Below, in pieces: positions 20,404 to 21,517 of a stretch of 21,517 nt of DNA. Both the position numbers and the translations under genes were made by a program. This DNA comes from a virus, in the IMG/VR virus record IMGVR_UViG_3300029911_000157, positions 1 to 21,517 of that record, one strand, 5' to 3'. Position 1 is the first letter of the stretch; every line of letters begins with the position of its first letter. The notes under the pieces were generated by a model, which saw only the letters and a list, made by a program, of their open reading frames with translations, was not told the origin of the DNA and ran no database searches.

Positions 20404-20897
20404 AATTCCTCTGCCCCACCTGTAAGTTGGACAAATACCTTGAGGTGTACCCATCGGCTCATGAAGGGAAATACATCTGTTACTGCCGCCACTGTGAGGA
20501 GGGATGTGTTCCCCCACTCATTGTGCCTGATGACGGGGCAGTCCAGGTACTTGTCAGTAACCTGCCCCCTATGAAGAAATGCAAACTCACCCGCAGAGCG
20601 CCCAAGGGTCCCCTGCTTGTCTCCAAGATCAAAACCTGGAAGCCCACCTACGCTTGGGCTGTGTGCCGGGGGTTTCCTCACTGGAAGACCCGAAAGGAAG
20701 CGCAGATGTCCGCTGAGGTATGCAATGTCCCCCATGTCCACCGCATCGCCTTGGTGGACATCACCGACAAGGAGGCACTGATCGAGATGGTGGCGAACGA
20801 GTTGGCCTCACGCGCCTCCATGCTACACACCACAGTCGAGGACAGGTATATGACAGCAGCCCGCCTCGTCTTGCGCGAACTGGGTCTCCTGAAATAA
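20400..20897 (+). CDS. Zinc-ribbon phage hypothetical protein
   Basis: The start at 20400 is chosen because the ATGA overlaps the preceding stop, AGGAGG lies 12 bases upstream, and the protein then begins with MKFLCPTCKLDKYLEV. Longer starts add residues that read like another frame of the upstream gene. CPTC (5-8) and CYCRHC (27-32) form a probable zinc ribbon. The rest of the 165-residue protein has WAVCRGFPHWKTRKEAQMSA and a C-terminal helical region MVANELASRASMLH. A nucleic-acid binding role is plausible for the ribbon but not shown. Confidence 0.65.
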   Translation: MKFLCPTCKLDKYLEVYPSAHEGKYICYCRHCEEGCVPPLIVPDDGAVQVLVSNLPPMKKCKLTRRAPKGPLLVSKIKTWKPTYAWAVCRGFPHWKTRKEAQMSAEVCNVPHVHRIALVDITDKEALIEMVANELASRASMLHTTVEDRYMTAARLVLRELGLLK

Positions 20898-20900
20898 GTG

Positions 20901-20929
20901 TTTACAAAAACAGGATTCCGTGCTACCCG
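20901..20929 (+). promoter_or_regulatory. TTTACA promoter-like element before the last small genes
   Basis: TTTACA (20901-20906), immediately downstream of the zinc-ribbon gene, is followed 17 bases later by TACCCG (20924-20929), a weak -10. The 5' part TGTTTACAAAAACAGGATTC repeats the element at 18715 with one change in 20 bases. Confidence 0.4.
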
Positions 20930-20936
20930 ATTGAAC

Positions 20937-21056
20937 GTGCCCTTCCCTTTCCACTCCCTCAACGTCTACCAGAGTCTCGGCTTCAGCGCCGAGAAAGTGG
21001 GCAAAGCCTACCTAGGGTCACTAACCCTGATTACCCCAGCTTATTGGCTCCCTTAG
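20937..21056 (+). CDS. Small reading frame, possibly the 5' half of a frameshifted gene
   Basis: A GTG at 20937 opens a 39-residue frame (MPFPFHSLNVYQSLGFSAEK ... LTLITPAYWLP) seven bases after the weak -10. It reads like a normal short protein, with an amphipathic helix at SAEKVGKAY. At its TAG the -1 frame continues with a convincing coiled-coil sequence, so this could be the first half of a longer gene. No ribosome site is seen. Confidence 0.35.
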   Translation: MPFPFHSLNVYQSLGFSAEKVGKAYLGSLTLITPAYWLP

Positions 21057-21190
21057 GCAAGAAGACCAGTGAAGTACGCACTCTTCGCAAGCGCATTACT
21101 CGCCTTGAAAAAGCCCTGCCAACGCGCAAGCCCGACCTCTCCGTAGATACCCCTCCTCACAGCAGATACCGCCATGACTACCATGACTAA
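21044..21190 (+). CDS. Small coiled-coil reading frame, possibly the 3' half of a frameshifted gene
   Basis: The frame from TTG 21044 encodes 48 residues with GKKTSEVRTLRKRITRLEKA, a clear heptad pattern of L/I/V, then a Pro-rich tail. It overlaps the end of the 20937 frame and the start of the next gene. Without an ATG or ribosome site it may be the continuation of the upstream frame rather than a gene on its own. Confidence 0.35.
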   Translation: MAPLGKKTSEVRTLRKRITRLEKALPTRKPDLSVDTPPHSRYRHDYHD

Positions 21191-21419
21191 GGAACTCCAG
21201 GAACTTATGCTTCTTCAATCAGCCATGTGGGATGTGCTCAGGAAGAAAATTAACTCGTCGATCATTCCCCTCCCCTCCTTCAAGAAGGTTGATCCAGAAC
21301 TTCTTCAGGAATGCACTCAGGACCTCCTTGACTTAATCGCCAAATCTCCTGTCGCCTCAGAAGCCCATCGTCAACAGTACGAAGCACTCTCAACCAAACT
21401 CGTATGCCCACCAACCTAA
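21174..21419 (+). CDS. Small helical phage protein
   Basis: The 81-residue product is mostly helical (ELQELMLLQSAMWDVLRKKI, then PELLQECTQDLLDLIAKSPV). A second in-frame ATG at 21183 is an alternative start. It could be a small virion chaperone or a DNA-packaging accessory, but there is no evidence for either. Its 3' end overlaps the start of the next gene by 16 bases. Confidence 0.55.
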   Translation: MTTMTKELQELMLLQSAMWDVLRKKINSSIIPLPSFKKVDPELLQECTQDLLDLIAKSPVASEAHRQQYEALSTKLVCPPT

Positions 21420-21517
21420 CGCCTGAACAACAGGCAGCTCGCCGCGGAAAAATTGCCCAGTGGATAGCCTTCGCTGTGGCAGGCTTCCTGTTCATGCCCT
21501 TTGCCTACGCCACCATC
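21404..21517 (+). CDS. N-terminal part of a small membrane protein, cut by the window end
   Basis: The frame from ATG 21404 is open to the last base (38 residues). It begins with a polar stretch MPTNLTPEQQAARRGKIAQW followed by a hydrophobic helix IAFAVAGFLFMPFAYATI, so it is an inner-membrane protein with a cytoplasmic N-terminus and probably more to come. The overlap with the previous stop suggests coupled translation. Confidence 0.5.
   Translation, partial: MPTNLTPEQQAARRGKIAQWIAFAVAGFLFMPFAYATI

Noticed and set aside
1-21517. CRISPR array, insertion sequence, integrase or rRNA
   Set aside because: No spaced short repeats, no transposase or recombinase motifs, and no rRNA-like segments were seen on either strand.

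Overview
The window is one contiguous piece of a double-stranded DNA bacteriophage genome with a contractile tail (myovirus morphology). The evidence is a tail sheath protein, a tail tube protein and a gp5-like baseplate hub/spike with an OB-fold start, plus a phage-type primase, a lysozyme-like enzyme, a co-chaperonin-like protein and many short overlapping hypothetical genes. Gene density is high, most genes lie on the + strand, and many start and stop codons overlap as ATGA. I see no integrase, transposon, CRISPR array or rRNA. The host cannot be named. The window is probably a metagenomic or poorly characterised large phage, because most accessory genes resemble only phage hypothetical families.

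Layout. 1-8073 is a tail module: a modular repeat-rich structural protein (incomplete at its 5' end), sheath, tube, a minus-strand block holding a second tube-like gene and a small gene, then a divergently read baseplate spike, a helical protein, a tiny membrane protein and a tail-fibre-like protein. 8074-8445 is an unusual gap with a minus-strand type II tRNA (anticodon ACG), a strong terminator hairpin and little else. 8446-11050 holds a small beta-rich virion-like protein, a protein with an RMF-like segment, and hypotheticals. 11047-12033 (minus) is a TOPRIM primase. 12096-14605 is a + cluster with a nucleotidyltransferase, two hypotheticals, a lysozyme-like enzyme with a twin-arginine signal, and a double GroES-like protein. 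14670-15590 is a tandem pair of nearly identical small proteins closed by a strong terminator. 15670-18649 holds a signal-peptidase-like protein and an operon of a small protein, a kinase-fold protein lacking the catalytic Asp, and a VWA protein, again closed by a terminator. 18752-21517 is a run of small early-type genes, the last one cut by the window end.

Regulation. Two recurring start-proximal signals stand out. The first is a YAGTTA box placed 4-5 bases before an ATG or GTG at seven genes, with two more copies 16 bases before the sheath and tube starts. It is present in both directions in the 30-base divergent gap at 5690-5719 and directly after a terminator at 15660, which fits a phage-specific promoter giving leaderless or near-leaderless mRNAs. 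The second is TGTTTACA followed 16-18 bases later by a -10-like hexamer, ahead of small or accessory genes.

The most unusual content is the serine-type tRNA body with an arginine anticodon, the YAGTTA promoter-like system, the pseudokinase-VWA operon next to a signal-peptidase-like gene, the Tat-signalled lysozyme-like protein, the tandem co-chaperonin and the RMF-like fusion. Functions are inferred from motifs read by eye; no database search was run.
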